Positions 48,012-57,445 are shown, numbered from the stretch's first letter. The stretch: DNA of 64,000 bases from Thiocapsa marina 5811 (GCF_000223985.1 NZ_AFWV01000002.1:72501-136500), one strand, 5' to 3'. Notes: a model not told the origin generated them from the sequence alone. Translations and numbers: made by a program.

Positions 48012-48131
48012 CGGTCGTGGCGGGTTGAGAGTTCGTGCTTGGCTCATGAACCGGGGAACCGCGCCGAACGCCCTTCGGCCGGATTCGTGAGTGCATTTCG
48101 GTGCGGCCTCGATCGTATTTCGGTGATAGTT

Positions 48132-48189
48132 GCACGTGGCGCAGAGCGCCACGGGGCCATGCGTGACACCGCGGAGCGGATGTCACGAG
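48132..48189. repeat. Double hairpin repeat, copy D1
   Basis: Begins GCACGTGGCGCAGAGCGCCA and continues with a second hairpin (GTGACACCGC...GTCAC) and TCACGAG. Only D2 at 61731 matches it in this window. The 435-bp stretch 47834-48268 contains C2 and D1 and no gene. Confidence 0.8.
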
Positions 48190-48268
48190 ACCGCACTTGC
48201 TGCTTCTCCCGGCCAGTGTGAAACGAGTCGAATCGATAACGATAGACGCGAGATTCCGTCTCGATCCA

Positions 48269-48934
48269 TCATTCAAGAAAGCAATTTTTACCGTTTTTCT
48301 TTGGATATTTGGCCGGACAACCCATTTCCTTGTCATCGCGCTGACACGACTTTCCATTGGGTAACGGGCTGCAGTTAGCCTCTTTGTCTTCTTCAGTTGG
48401 CTCCGTTGGCTCCGTTGGCTCCGTTGGCTCCGTTGGCTCCGTTGGCTCCGTTGGCTCCGTTGGCTCCGTTGGCTCCGTTGGCTCCGTCCCTCCGCACCGC
48501 GCACTATCCCGACAAGACGCCGGCATGTACCGCGCTTCGATATTCGGGCTGTAACAACACCAATCGATCGCACCGCCGCGCTCCGTCGCGGCCAGCATGA
48601 CGCTCTTATCCTCGAGTTGCGGGATGGTGGCGTTGAAGGTGACTCGGATATTCCCGCCTTCTTCGATCTCGATTGACTTGACGTATTGGCTTTCGATCTC
48701 TCCTGCCTCGGAGAGTCCCGCCTCGGCATTGCTGCCGGGCAAGCCGCCGTGGCTGTATGCGGAAACGACCGCGACCTTGGCTGCGGAGGCGAAGCCGAGT
48801 CCTTCGCTGACCTTGCTGCGGACCGTATAGTCCTGGTAGGCCGGCAGTGCGATGGCGGCGAGGATCCCGATCACGGCGACGACGATCATGACCTCGATCA
48901 GGGTGAAGCCGTGGATCGGTGTCTTGTTGCTCAT
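48269..48934 (-). CDS. pilA: Type IV pilin with a (Glu-Pro-Thr)10 tail
   Basis: About 221 residues. The ATG at 48934 gives MSNKTPIHG before the prepilin cleavage site, then FTLIEVMIVVAVIGILAAIA, a class III-type N-terminal helix with the conserved Phe1 and Glu5. The globular part has Cys residues (DWCCYSP, SCRDSARC) that may form the disulfide region. After it there are ten EPT units and a Lys/Cys-rich end (CSPLPNGKSC, CPAKYPKKNGKNC). The tail is extra compared with usual pilins of 140-170 residues. Other ATGs (MHGMNG) lie upstream. Confidence 0.88.
   Translation of the reverse strand: MSNKTPIHGFTLIEVMIVVAVIGILAAIALPAYQDYTVRSKVSEGLGFASAAKVAVVSAYSHGGLPGSNAEAGLSEAGEIESQYVKSIEIEEGGNIRVTFNATIPQLEDKSVMLAATERGGAIDWCCYSPNIEARYMPASCRDSARCGGTEPTEPTEPTEPTEPTEPTEPTEPTEPTEPTEEDKEANCSPLPNGKSCQRDDKEMGCPAKYPKKNGKNCFLE
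48397..48486. repeat. 9-bp tandem repeat x10 in pilA
   Basis: Ten perfect TTGGCTCCG units, reading in the pilin frame as ten Glu-Pro-Thr. The perfect identity points to recent expansion, and copy number changes of the 9-bp unit keep the frame. Confidence 0.97.
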
Positions 48935-49062
48935 CCCATTCATTCCGTGCATCTGTTGCAGTCTCCGCGTGAAAGCCGGGCGTCATTGATTCGTCCGCCC
49001 GAGGCACGTTGGCGCGGTGCGCAGGGTCGTCAAGTCCGACCTCGCTGGCCTTCGGGCCGGTG

Positions 49063-49125
49063 GAAGAGGGCGACTGCAAGTCGCCGATCCCGGGGTATCG
49101 CCGCTTCGCGACGACCGTGAATGCC
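49063..49125. repeat. GACGACT hairpin repeat, copy C3
   Basis: The core is GGCGACTGCAAGTCGCC, where both strands of the stem changed together relative to C2 (A-T to G-C). It is followed by GATCCCGGGGTATCGCCGC. It lies in the 774-bp gap upstream of pilA. Confidence 0.85.
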
Positions 49126-49312
49126 GCCTTTGGCCGGTCATATGAGCAAGGACCGGACGTGGTATTGACCACGCAGACCGGATCTCCGGTCTTTCGAAGT
49201 CGTCTCGGCGGGTGGGTTAGGCCGCGACACCGCGTCAGCATTTCAGAAGTGCAGCAAGAATGCGACCAAGGTTATGGTCGTGTGCCGGATCTAGGTTCAA
49301 TTGTCCGGTCTT

Positions 49313-49388
49313 CAGGGCGCACGAGCGAGAGCGAATTCCACCGAGCCGGCGCCGACGCCGGTGGACTGCGTTGCGCGTATCCACCCTC
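49313..49388. repeat. GTAGGGTGGAC element, decayed copy B6
   Basis: The order CGAGCGAGAGCGAATTCCACC, then GGTGGACTGCGTTGCGC and CCACCCT, matches the family, but several bases have changed and the outer ends are lost. Confidence 0.7.
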
Positions 49389-49594
49389 CCACACTGACGT
49401 GGTATAGGGGGAGAGCGATGCCCGGCGCGCAGGTCGGGGGGAATCGGCAGGGCGAGCGCGGGATGGACGGAGGACGACGGAAAAGGACGTTCTTCGGCCG
49501 CGAGTGTCTGGCGCCGGTCAGTGCTCCAGGCGGTCCGCTTGGTCGTCTTCGGGAGTGCCGCGTTGGACCCGATTCGGCGCGGTGCCGGGGCGCT

Positions 49595-49650
49595 CGAAGT
49601 GGACGACTCCAAGTCGTCTATTCCAGGGTTACTGCCGCTTCGGGATGACG
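49595..49650. repeat. GACGACT hairpin repeat, copy C4
   Basis: The core is GACGACTCCAAGTCGTC followed by TATTCCAGGG and TGCCGCTTCG. It is more diverged than C1 to C3. Apart from C3, B6, C4 and the small gene at 49727, the gap 48953-49726 shows no feature. Confidence 0.75.
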
Positions 49651-49726
49651 GGGGGCTTCGGTCTCGGCCGTTCGGGTCTTCCGAGCGGATTCCCGGTCGG
49701 GATGTCCACTCCCGGAAATCGCCTGA

Positions 49727-49900
49727 TCAAGTCTCCAGGCAAGGCCGAGGAGCGGCACCTTGCTCGTGTCCGTTGATCTTGGAACGCGACGGATCCGTAT
49801 CCTGTTCGACGACGAGCATCTCGCGACGGAACAAGAACGGCATCAGCAGATAGGTCGAAGCAACGGCAATGCCGACGAGCGTAAGGTTGTCGATATACAT
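49727..49900 (-). CDS. Predicted 57-residue single-pass membrane protein
   Basis: A short frame beginning MYIDNLTLVGIAVASTYLLM, then PFLFRREMLVVEQ and a polar tail ending RPCLET. The hydrophobic segment spans about residues 6-24 and is followed by Arg-Arg, as expected for an N-out helix. It is divergent from the RND gene with a 162-bp intergenic gap. No family was recognised. It may be real because the composition changes from hydrophobic to charged in an orderly way, but there is no homology evidence. Confidence 0.4.
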   Translation of the reverse strand: MYIDNLTLVGIAVASTYLLMPFLFRREMLVVEQDTDPSRSKINGHEQGAAPRPCLET

Positions 49901-50062
49901 GGCAATGAAAAACGATTCAGGCTCGAGTGATATTGCTTCAGTACTTTAGCAAACACTAACGCACTGTCAATGCTTCGCTTGTTGGCGCCGAGCTTGTGGG
50001 ATAGATTCACTAAACCAATTCAGAAAATAGATAAATGTCATGGACGACGGGAGTCGTCACTG

Positions 50063-53000
50063 ATGGCCGATCCGATCGCCCCGCCTCATCCCGAATCCGT
50101 GCACCCGCTTTCCGCGGACGCGTCGCCGCCGCTTGGTCTCGCCGGTCGGATTGCGCAGACCTTCATCAATACGCCGGTCACGCCGATGCTGTTGTTCGGC
50201 GCGCTCTTCCTCGGGATCCTGGGTCTGCTGTTCACGCCGCGACAGGAGGATCCGCAGATCTCGGTGCCGATGATCGACATCTTCGTGCAGTATCCGGGCG
50301 CCTCCGCGCAGCAGGTCGAGCGTCTGGTGACCGATCCGCTCGAGCGGATCATGAAGGAGATCAAGGGCGTTCGGCATGTTTACTCGGCCACCCAGCGCGG
50401 GGCGGCCATCGTGACCGTGCGCTTCGAGGTCGGCGAGGAGATGGGTGCCTCCATCGTCAAGGTCCACGACAAGCTCCAGTCGAACATGGACCGCATGCCC
50501 CCGGACGTGCAGATGCCGCTGGTCAAACCGGTCGGTGTCGACGATGTCCCGGTCGTGACGCTGACCCTTTGGTCCAAGGATGTCGAGGATCATCAGCTGC
50601 GCAAGCTGGGTCTCGACTTGCTCCAAGCGGTCGGCTCGCTGCCGGATGCCGGCAAGGGATTCGTGGTCGGGGGGCGGGAGGATCAGATCCGGGTCGAGGT
50701 CCTGATGGAGCGCCTCGCCGGGCACGGGATTACGCTCGATCGCATCGCCAACACCATTCGCACCGCCAACTCCGAGCAGACCGCCGGCGTCAGTGAATCC
50801 GGCGATACCGCCTTCAACGTCTATTCGGGCTCCTTTCTGCGCAATGCGGAGGATGCGGGGCGGCTGGTGATCGGCAATCGCGGCGACTATCCGCTGTATC
50901 TGCGCGATATCGCCACGGTCGAGCACGTCCCGCAGGACGCCAAGCAGATCGTGAACCATTTCACCGGTCCGGCCTACGAGGGCGAGCATCGCGCCGAAGG
51001 GGCCCAGGCCGTGACCGTGGCGATCGCCAAGAAACAGGGCACCAACGGCGTGACGGTCGCGCGCCAGATCCTCGGCAAGGTCGAGGAGCTGAAGACGACG
51101 CTCATCCCCTCGAACGTCCATATCGAGGTCACGCGCAACTACGGCAAGAGCGCCAACGACAAGGTCAACGAGCTGCTGCAGGCGATGTTCGAGGCGGCCG
51201 TGATCGTGGCCATCCTTTGTCTCATCGGCCTAGGTACGCGCGCGGCCTTCGTCGTCATTACGGTCATCCCGGTCGTGATCCTGCTGACCATCTGGTGGGC
51301 CTGGATGGTCGACTACACCATCGACCGGGTCAGTCTCTTCGCGCTCATCTTTGCGATCGGCATCCTGGTCGACGATGCCACCGTCGTCGTGGAGAACATC
51401 TTTCGCCATTGGCTCGAGAGCGGCAAGACGACCATCGAGACGGCGGTGCGGGCGGTCGACGAGGTGGGCAATCCGACCATCCTCGCCACCTTCACCATCA
51501 TCGCGGCGCTCTTGCCGATGGGGTGGGTGAGCGGCCTGATGGGACCGTACATGCGGCCGATTCCGGTGCTCGGCTCCTCGGCCATGTTCTTCTCGCTGGT
51601 GGCCGCCTTCGTCTTCACGCCCTGGTTTGCGCTGCGGGTCCGTCCGCGGCTTGCCGCGCTCGAGAAGGCGGAGCGACGCGAGGAGAAGACGCGTCGATGG
51701 GTCAGCGCCGTCTATCGGCCCTTGGTCACGCCGATGATCCGCAATCGAAGCGTCGGCATCGCCTTCCTGGTCGGGACCATCCTCACCACGGCGGGCGTCT
51801 GCGTGCTCTTCTACACCCAGACTGTCCCGGTGAAGATGCTGCCGTTCGACAACAAGCCGGAGTTCAGCGTGGTCGTGAACATGCCCGAGGGCACGGCGCT
51901 CCCGGTGACCGCGAACGTCGTGCATCGACTCGCCGAAAAGGTCCGTACCATGCCCGAGGTGACCGCCGTCCAGACCTATGTCGGAACGGCGCAGCCCTTC
52001 AATTTCAACGGCATGGTGCGTCATTACTATCTGCGCGAGCGACCCTGGGAGGGTGATCTCCTGGTCATGCTCAAGGACAAGAACGAGCGCGCGCTCGGCA
52101 GCCACGCCCTGGCGGTCGCCGCGCGCGAGATGCTGACTCCGCTGGCGCACGAGCTGGGTGCGCGGATCGCGGTGGTGGAGATGCCGCCGGGCCCGCCGGT
52201 GCTCCAGACCGTCGTGGCCGAGGTCTACGGGCCCGATGCCCAGACCCGCCGCCGGGTCGCTGCCGATCTGACCGGGATCTTCGAAGAGGTCGAGGGTATT
52301 GTCGATGTGGACAGCTACGTGGCCGAGCCCTACAGCTACTGGCGCTTCGAGGTGGATGCCGAGAAGGCGGTGCGGATGGGGATTTCGGTCGACACCATCA
52401 ATCGCAACCTCGCCATGGCGATGGGCGGCTACAAGCTCGGCGACGTCAAGCGCGGCGTCGTCCAGGAGCCGACCTATATCGTCCTGCAGATCCCGCTCGC
52501 GAACCGGGCCGAGATCGGCAGTCTGGCCAGCCTGCCGATCCAGTCCGAGATGGGTGGGCAGGTGCCGCTCGGGGAGCTGGGGCGCTTCGTCCAGGAGCAG
52601 GAGGACCCGGTCATCTACCACAAGGATCTGCGGCCGATGGAATACGTGGTCGGCGAGATGGAGGGCCGCCTCGGTGCCCCGATCTACGGGATGCTGGAGG
52701 TCGAAGACCGCCTCGGGGACTATCGTGCGCCCGACGGGGTGCAGATCAGCGGGATGCCGCGGGGTCTGATCGGGCCGCCCTTGACCGACCGCCAATCCGG
52801 ATTCGAATGGTCCGGCGAGTGGACCGTGACCTACGAGACCTTCCGCGACATGGGGCTCGCCTTCATCGCGGCCCTGATCCTTATCTACGGGCTCATCGTC
52901 TGGGAGTTCCGCAACTTCAAGATTGCCGGGCTCATCATGTCGCCCATCCCGCTGACACTCATCGGGATCGTGCCCGGTCACCTCGTCATGGGGGCGGAGT

Positions 53001-53812
53001 TTACCGCGACCTCCATGATCGGACTGATCGCGCTCGGCGGCATCATCGTGCGCCAGTCGATCCTGATCGTGGAGTTCGTCAAGATCGAGGTCGCCAAGGG
53101 CAAGACCGTGAAGGAGGCCGCGGTCGCCGGCGCCGAGATCCGGATGCGGCCGATCCTCATCACCTCGCTGACCCTGATGGCAGGCGCCTGGGCCATCATC
53201 GACGACCCCATCTTTCAGGGCATGGCCGTCAGCCTGCTGTTCGGCGCCGGTGTCGCGACCCTGATGGCGGTCATCGTCATCCCGCTCGGCTGTATCAGCC
53301 TGTGTCGCGAGTTTTATCTCATCGAAACCGCGAGCGGCGAGCGGGCGCTGTCGGCGAGCTACGGCGAGATCGAGGGTGTCCCGATGCCCGAGACGCCTGC
53401 GCCCGTTGCGGCCCGGGCGCGCCCTGCGGGCGGGACACCCGTGTTGCTCCGACTTTGGAGCGCGTTGATCGGTCTGATTTTCGGCGTGATCGAAGGTGTC
53501 GGAAAACTCCTTGCTTGGTTGCAACAGCGCCGAGTCGGCAGTTCTGGGAAGGGATCGGCCTCGGCCTCGGACGCCGCGATCAGGCCAACGGACCCGGCCT
53601 CGGCCCGCGCGGTCGCCGATTCACGTGCCGAGCCGGCGCCGCAGGCTGCGGCCGTGAAGCGCTCCTCGGCCGCAGCCCGAAAACCGGCGCGAGCGCCGAG
53701 AAAGGCTGCGACCAAGGCGGTCCCGGACGGCGCGACGACCGCCAAGAAACCACGAGCCAGGCGCGCGACCAAAACGACCGCGGACAAGCCTGACGACCCG
53801 GGCGAGCGCTGA
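50063..53812 (+). CDS. RND efflux permease with a basic C-terminal tail
   Basis: About 1249 residues. The start at 50063 follows GGGAG by nine bases and gives a short cytoplasmic leader before the first membrane helix. The AcrB-like structure is clear: about 12 membrane segments, the paired Asp of the proton relay in GILVDDATVVVENIF, and porter-domain text. From about residue 1110 the protein ends in a long tail, with PAP/AKA and KK/RR blocks (AARKPARAPRKAATK). No membrane-fusion or outer-membrane factor gene lies next to it. The substrate is unknown. Confidence 0.9.
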   Translation: MADPIAPPHPESVHPLSADASPPLGLAGRIAQTFINTPVTPMLLFGALFLGILGLLFTPRQEDPQISVPMIDIFVQYPGASAQQVERLVTDPLERIMKEIKGVRHVYSATQRGAAIVTVRFEVGEEMGASIVKVHDKLQSNMDRMPPDVQMPLVKPVGVDDVPVVTLTLWSKDVEDHQLRKLGLDLLQAVGSLPDAGKGFVVGGREDQIRVEVLMERLAGHGITLDRIANTIRTANSEQTAGVSESGDTAFNVYSGSFLRNAEDAGRLVIGNRGDYPLYLRDIATVEHVPQDAKQIVNHFTGPAYEGEHRAEGAQAVTVAIAKKQGTNGVTVARQILGKVEELKTTLIPSNVHIEVTRNYGKSANDKVNELLQAMFEAAVIVAILCLIGLGTRAAFVVITVIPVVILLTIWWAWMVDYTIDRVSLFALIFAIGILVDDATVVVENIFRHWLESGKTTIETAVRAVDEVGNPTILATFTIIAALLPMGWVSGLMGPYMRPIPVLGSSAMFFSLVAAFVFTPWFALRVRPRLAALEKAERREEKTRRWVSAVYRPLVTPMIRNRSVGIAFLVGTILTTAGVCVLFYTQTVPVKMLPFDNKPEFSVVVNMPEGTALPVTANVVHRLAEKVRTMPEVTAVQTYVGTAQPFNFNGMVRHYYLRERPWEGDLLVMLKDKNERALGSHALAVAAREMLTPLAHELGARIAVVEMPPGPPVLQTVVAEVYGPDAQTRRRVAADLTGIFEEVEGIVDVDSYVAEPYSYWRFEVDAEKAVRMGISVDTINRNLAMAMGGYKLGDVKRGVVQEPTYIVLQIPLANRAEIGSLASLPIQSEMGGQVPLGELGRFVQEQEDPVIYHKDLRPMEYVVGEMEGRLGAPIYGMLEVEDRLGDYRAPDGVQISGMPRGLIGPPLTDRQSGFEWSGEWTVTYETFRDMGLAFIAALILIYGLIVWEFRNFKIAGLIMSPIPLTLIGIVPGHLVMGAEFTATSMIGLIALGGIIVRQSILIVEFVKIEVAKGKTVKEAAVAGAEIRMRPILITSLTLMAGAWAIIDDPIFQGMAVSLLFGAGVATLMAVIVIPLGCISLCREFYLIETASGERALSASYGEIEGVPMPETPAPVAARARPAGGTPVLLRLWSALIGLIFGVIEGVGKLLAWLQQRRVGSSGKGSASASDAAIRPTDPASARAVADSRAEPAPQAAAVKRSSAAARKPARAPRKAATKAVPDGATTAKKPRARRATKTTADKPDDPGER

Positions 53813-53866
53813 TCAAAATCGCTAGGATATCAACATGCACCGGAGTTCTTCATCGAGGTATCCGTT

Positions 53867-54310
53867 TTGAACGTGACGTATGACCAGGATCTTGTGCGTT
53901 GGGCTCGCGAGACCGCCGAGCTGATTCGGGAAGGGTCTTGGCAGGCGGTGGATGTCGAGCATCTTGCAGAGGAGCTGGAGGATTTGAGCAAGAGCGAAAG
54001 AAGGGCCATTGCGAGCCAGCTCGTGCGCCTGCTGTTGCACCTTCTGAAATGGCAGCATCAACCCGAAAGGCGCTCCGATAGCTGGATCGATTCGATCACC
54101 GATGCCCGGCTCCAGATCGAGCTCGCCATCCAAGACAGTCCGAGTCTGCGACCCTACCCGGCCCAGGTGCTCGCCCAGAGTTATCAGCGCGCAAGACGCA
54201 GCGCAGCGATGCAGACCGGTCAGCCGCTCTCTATCTTTCCCGAGACCTGTCCCTATCGGCTGGAACAGGCGCTCGACGAGGCTTTTCTGCCCGAGTCCTC
54301 GATGTCTTGA
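53867..54310 (+). CDS. DUF29 protein
   Basis: A 147-residue protein with the DUF29 text YDQDLVRWARETAELIREG, VEHLAEELEDLSKSERRA and LLLHLLKWQHQPERRS. DUF29 is a small helical domain of unknown function that is common in cyanobacteria and proteobacteria. A TTG start at 53867 is preceded by GAGG 8 bp upstream. It follows the RND gene by 54 bp on the same strand. Confidence 0.85.
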   Translation: MNVTYDQDLVRWARETAELIREGSWQAVDVEHLAEELEDLSKSERRAIASQLVRLLLHLLKWQHQPERRSDSWIDSITDARLQIELAIQDSPSLRPYPAQVLAQSYQRARRSAAMQTGQPLSIFPETCPYRLEQALDEAFLPESSMS

Positions 54311-54323
54311 AGATGCAAGGCCG

Positions 54324-54402
54324 GTAGGGTGGACGAGCGAGAGCGAAGTCCACCGAACCCGGTGCCGGCGCCGGTGGACTGCGCTGCGCTTGTCCACCCT
54401 AC
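54324..54402. repeat. GTAGGGTGGAC inverted pair, copy B7
   Basis: A 79-bp element with a GAGCGAGAGCG-type left arm and a GCGCTGCGC-type right arm ending CCACCCTAC, located 14 bp after the DUF29 stop. A7 follows within 90 bp. Confidence 0.86.
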
Positions 54403-54489
54403 GCCACTCATTTTCGAGTGAGCTCGACGTTTGGTGTATCCACAGCCCTTAGCGGGGATGCGGTTCAAGATGATCTGTTTTTTAATCTC

Positions 54490-54576
54490 TTAAACCGCGC
54501 CGACTCCAACGCTCGTCAAGTCTGCCGGGGCCGATCCCATCCAAAAACATTGCATCCGGCTTTAGGCGCGGTTTAA
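54490..54576. repeat. Palindromic element A7
   Basis: An 87-bp copy with perfect 12-bp ends TTAAACCGCGCC / GGCGCGGTTTAA. It is the inverted-orientation relative of A1, A2 and A4. Its right-end TTA (54573-54575) is the TAA stop codon of ruvB. Confidence 0.9.
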
Positions 54577-55628
54577 TCCGAGACGACACCGAACAGGTCC
54601 GGGATGCCGGCACGCTCGGCGACGCTCCGCGGAGGCTTCAGTCCGAGGTGCAGATAAGCCGCCTGCGTGGCGACCCGCCCGCGCGGGGTCCGCATCAGAT
54701 AGCCTTGTTGAATCAGGAAGGGCTCGAGGACGTCCTCGATCGTGCCGCGCTCCTCGCCGATTGCCGCCGCGAGGCTTTCCACCCCCACCGGCCCGCCGTC
54801 GAACTTGTTGATCACGGCATCGAGCAGCCGCCGGTCCATGTGGTCGAAGCCCAGAGCGTCTACCTTGAGCATCCCGAGCGCATGATCGGCGACCTCGGCG
54901 GTGATGCGTCCGTCGGCCCGGACCTGGGCGAAGTCACGCACCCGGCGCAACAGCCGGTTGGCGATGCGCGGTGTCCCGCGCGAGCGTCGCGCGATCTCGG
55001 CGGCGCCCTCGGCCTCGGTCTCGATGGCGAGGATGCGAGCGGAGCGGCGAACGATCCAGGCCAGATCTTCCACGTTGTAAAACTCCAAACGCTGCACGAT
55101 GCCGAAGCGGTCGCGCAGCGGCGAGGTCAGGAGCCCGGCCCGCGTGGTCGCGCCGACCAGGGTAAAGAACGGCAGATCCAGCTTGATCGAGCGCGCGGCC
55201 GGTCCATCGCCGATCATGATGTCGAGCTGATAGTCCTCCATCGCCGGATAGAGCACCTCCTCGACCACCGGGCTGAGGCGATGGATCTCGTCGACGAAGA
55301 GCACATCCCCGGCATCGAGATTGGTCAGGATGGCCGCGAGATCGCCCGGCTTCTCGAGCACGGGCCCGGAGGTCTGACGCAGGTTGACCTGCATCTCGTG
55401 CGCGATGATGTGCGCGAGTGTGGTCTTGCCGAGCCCCGGGGGGCCGAAGATGAGCACATGGTCCAACGCCTCGCCGCGTCCGCGCGCGGCGCCGATGAAG
55501 ATCTCCATCTGTTCGCGCACGACCGCCTGCCCGACATAATCATCGAGCTTGCGCGGGCGGATGGCGCGGTCGAGCGCCAGCTCGTCGCTGGCCGGGTCGG
55601 CGTCGATCAGACGTTCGGGCTTTGCCAT
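54573..55628 (-). CDS. ruvB: Holliday junction branch-migration helicase RuvB
   Basis: A 351-residue AAA+ motor. Visible are the Walker A box GPPGLGKTT, Walker [12 protein letters not shown], sensor region [20 protein letters not shown] and the arginine-finger text [14 protein letters not shown]. ruvA and ruvC do not precede it; instead its ATG overlaps the glcD stop as TGATG. The stop codon is the end of repeat A7. Confidence 0.95.
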   Translation of the reverse strand: MAKPERLIDADPASDELALDRAIRPRKLDDYVGQAVVREQMEIFIGAARGRGEALDHVLIFGPPGLGKTTLAHIIAHEMQVNLRQTSGPVLEKPGDLAAILTNLDAGDVLFVDEIHRLSPVVEEVLYPAMEDYQLDIMIGDGPAARSIKLDLPFFTLVGATTRAGLLTSPLRDRFGIVQRLEFYNVEDLAWIVRRSARILAIETEAEGAAEIARRSRGTPRIANRLLRRVRDFAQVRADGRITAEVADHALGMLKVDALGFDHMDRRLLDAVINKFDGGPVGVESLAAAIGEERGTIEDVLEPFLIQQGYLMRTPRGRVATQAAYLHLGLKPPRSVAERAGIPDLFGVVSD

Positions 55629-57115
55629 CAGTGCGGGTGCCGATGTTGGTGATCCGGAAGCTGACGATACTCGGAGCACCGTCTCGGCGTCGGCACACCC
55701 TTGCCCGGATTCAGTAACCCCTTCGGATCGAAGGCCGCCTTGACCGCGTGGAACTGTCGCAGCTCCTCGGGGCTGAACTGCACGCACATCTGATTGATCT
55801 TCTCGATTCCCACCCCGTGCTCGCCCGTGATGGTCCCGCCGACCTCGACGCACAGCTCCAGGATGCGCCCGCCCAGCTCTTCGGTGCGCTCCAGCTCGCC
55901 CGGCTTATTGGCATCGAACAGGATCAGCGGGTGCATGTTGCCGTCTCCGGCATGAAACACATTGGCGACCCGCAGCCCGTACTCGCGCGACATCTCCGCC
56001 GTGCGTCGCAGCACCTCCGGCAGGGCGCGGCGCGGGATAGTGCCGTCCATGCAGTAGTAGTCCGGCGAGATCCGGCCCACCGCCGGGAAGGCGGCCTTGC
56101 GCCCTTTCCAGAACATCAGACGCTCGGCATCGTCGCGCGAGGTCCGGACCTCGGTCGCGCCGCTGGCCAAGAGCAAATCGCGCACCCGCATGACCTCCTC
56201 GGAGACCTCCTGGCTGGTCCCGTCGATCTCGCAGATGAGGATGGCGGCCGCATCGGTCGGATACCCGGCATGCACGAAATCCTCCGCCGCCTGGATCGCC
56301 GGCCCGTCCATCATCTCGAGACCCGCCGGGATGATCCCGGCCGCGATGATGTCGCCGACCGCTTGGCCGGCCTTCTCCACGTCGTCGTAGGCCGCGAGGA
56401 TGGCTTGGGCGCGCTCCGGCACGGGCAGCAGCTTGACCGTCACCTCGACCGTTACGCCGAGCATCCCCTCGGAGCCGATAAAGAGTGCCAAGAGGTCATA
56501 GCCGGGTGCGTCGAGTCCGTTCGATCCCAGCTCGATCAGATCGCCCTCGATCGTCACCAGTTTGACCGCGAGGACGTTGTGCACCGTCAGCCCGTACTTC
56601 AGGCAGTGCACCCCACCCGAATTCTCCGCGACATTGCCCCCGATGGTGCAGGCGATCTGGCTCGACGGATCCGGTGCGTAGTAGAGCCCATGAGGCGCTG
56701 CGGCCTCGCTGATCGCCAGATTGCGCACCCCCGGCTCCACCCGCGCGGTGCGCGCGACCGGGTCCAGATCGAGAATCCGGGTGAACCGCGCCAGGCTCAG
56801 CAGCACGCCGTCGCCGCGAGGCAAGGCGCCGCCCGAAAGCCCCGTGCCCGCCCCCCTCGCCACCACCGGCACGTCGCGCGCGTAACAAATTCGCAGGACC
56901 CTCTGCACCTCCTCGATCGTGCGCGGCAGCACCACCAGCAGGGGCAACTGCCGATAGGCCGAGAGCCCGTCGCACTCGTAGGGTTGCACCTCCTCCTGCC
57001 GCTCGAGCACCGCATCCGGCGGCAGGAAAGCCCGCAGCTCGGACACGAGCCCCGTACGAGTCGAGGTCAGTTCAGGGTTATCGAAGTCGATCCGGGTCGG
57101 TTGAATCAGGCTCAT
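55628..57115 (-). CDS. glcD: Glycolate oxidase subunit GlcD (FAD-linked)
   Basis: About 495 residues with the FAD-binding PCMH text [17 protein letters not shown] and [17 protein letters not shown], and the C-terminal FAD oxidase motif [11 protein letters not shown] with GEHGVGIEK. The ATG at 57115 ([10 protein letters not shown]) gives the usual length; the upstream frame is not coding. glcE and glcF are not adjacent. It is coupled to ruvB by a one-base overlap. Confidence 0.92.
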   Translation of the reverse strand: MSLIQPTRIDFDNPELTSTRTGLVSELRAFLPPDAVLERQEEVQPYECDGLSAYRQLPLLVVLPRTIEEVQRVLRICYARDVPVVARGAGTGLSGGALPRGDGVLLSLARFTRILDLDPVARTARVEPGVRNLAISEAAAPHGLYYAPDPSSQIACTIGGNVAENSGGVHCLKYGLTVHNVLAVKLVTIEGDLIELGSNGLDAPGYDLLALFIGSEGMLGVTVEVTVKLLPVPERAQAILAAYDDVEKAGQAVGDIIAAGIIPAGLEMMDGPAIQAAEDFVHAGYPTDAAAILICEIDGTSQEVSEEVMRVRDLLLASGATEVRTSRDDAERLMFWKGRKAAFPAVGRISPDYYCMDGTIPRRALPEVLRRTAEMSREYGLRVANVFHAGDGNMHPLILFDANKPGELERTEELGGRILELCVEVGGTITGEHGVGIEKINQMCVQFSPEELRQFHAVKAAFDPKGLLNPGKGVPTPRRCSEYRQLPDHQHRHPH

Positions 57116-57369
57116 GATGTCGGCGCCGGGAGGTTTGAGCAGGCTCGGATGCCCCGAGCCTAGGGCCTGACGGCTCCCGAGTAAACACCCGCCGGACAGG
57201 GCGATCGGGTCCGCCGACGCGCCCCGGTCGACCGGCTCCGCGTTATGCGCTCCCGCCGCCATGACCAACCGGAACGCTTGGCTGTCCGACCGACATTGAG
57301 CGGTTGTCTCGCTTGGCTGTAGAATGCGCGCTTCGGTACGCTTTTCGCCCCGAACCTCTCAGCCTCCTT

Positions 57370-57445
57370 GCCGGCGTAGCTCAGTTGGTAGAGCAACTGA
57401 TTTGTAATCAGTAGGTCCACGGTTCGAATCCGTGCGTCGGCTCCA
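57370..57445 (+). tRNA. tRNA-Thr (UGU)
   Basis: A 76-nt cloverleaf: acceptor GCCGGCG/CGTCGGC, D-arm region TAGCTCAGTTGGTAGAGCA, anticodon stem CTGAT/ATCAG with loop TTTGTAA (anticodon TGT), T-arm CACGG/CCGTG with TTCGAATC, and encoded CCA. It matches gammaproteobacterial tRNA-Thr(UGU). Confidence 0.97.

Noticed and set aside
47830-48729. A 299-codon minus-strand frame
   Set aside because: It runs through repeats C2, D1 and the pilin array in another frame and gives low-complexity text.
54455-54468. A lone ATGCGGTTCAAG that resembles the end of an A-element
   Set aside because: No matching partner end at 80-90 bp distance; a B copy and other DNA lie between possible partners.
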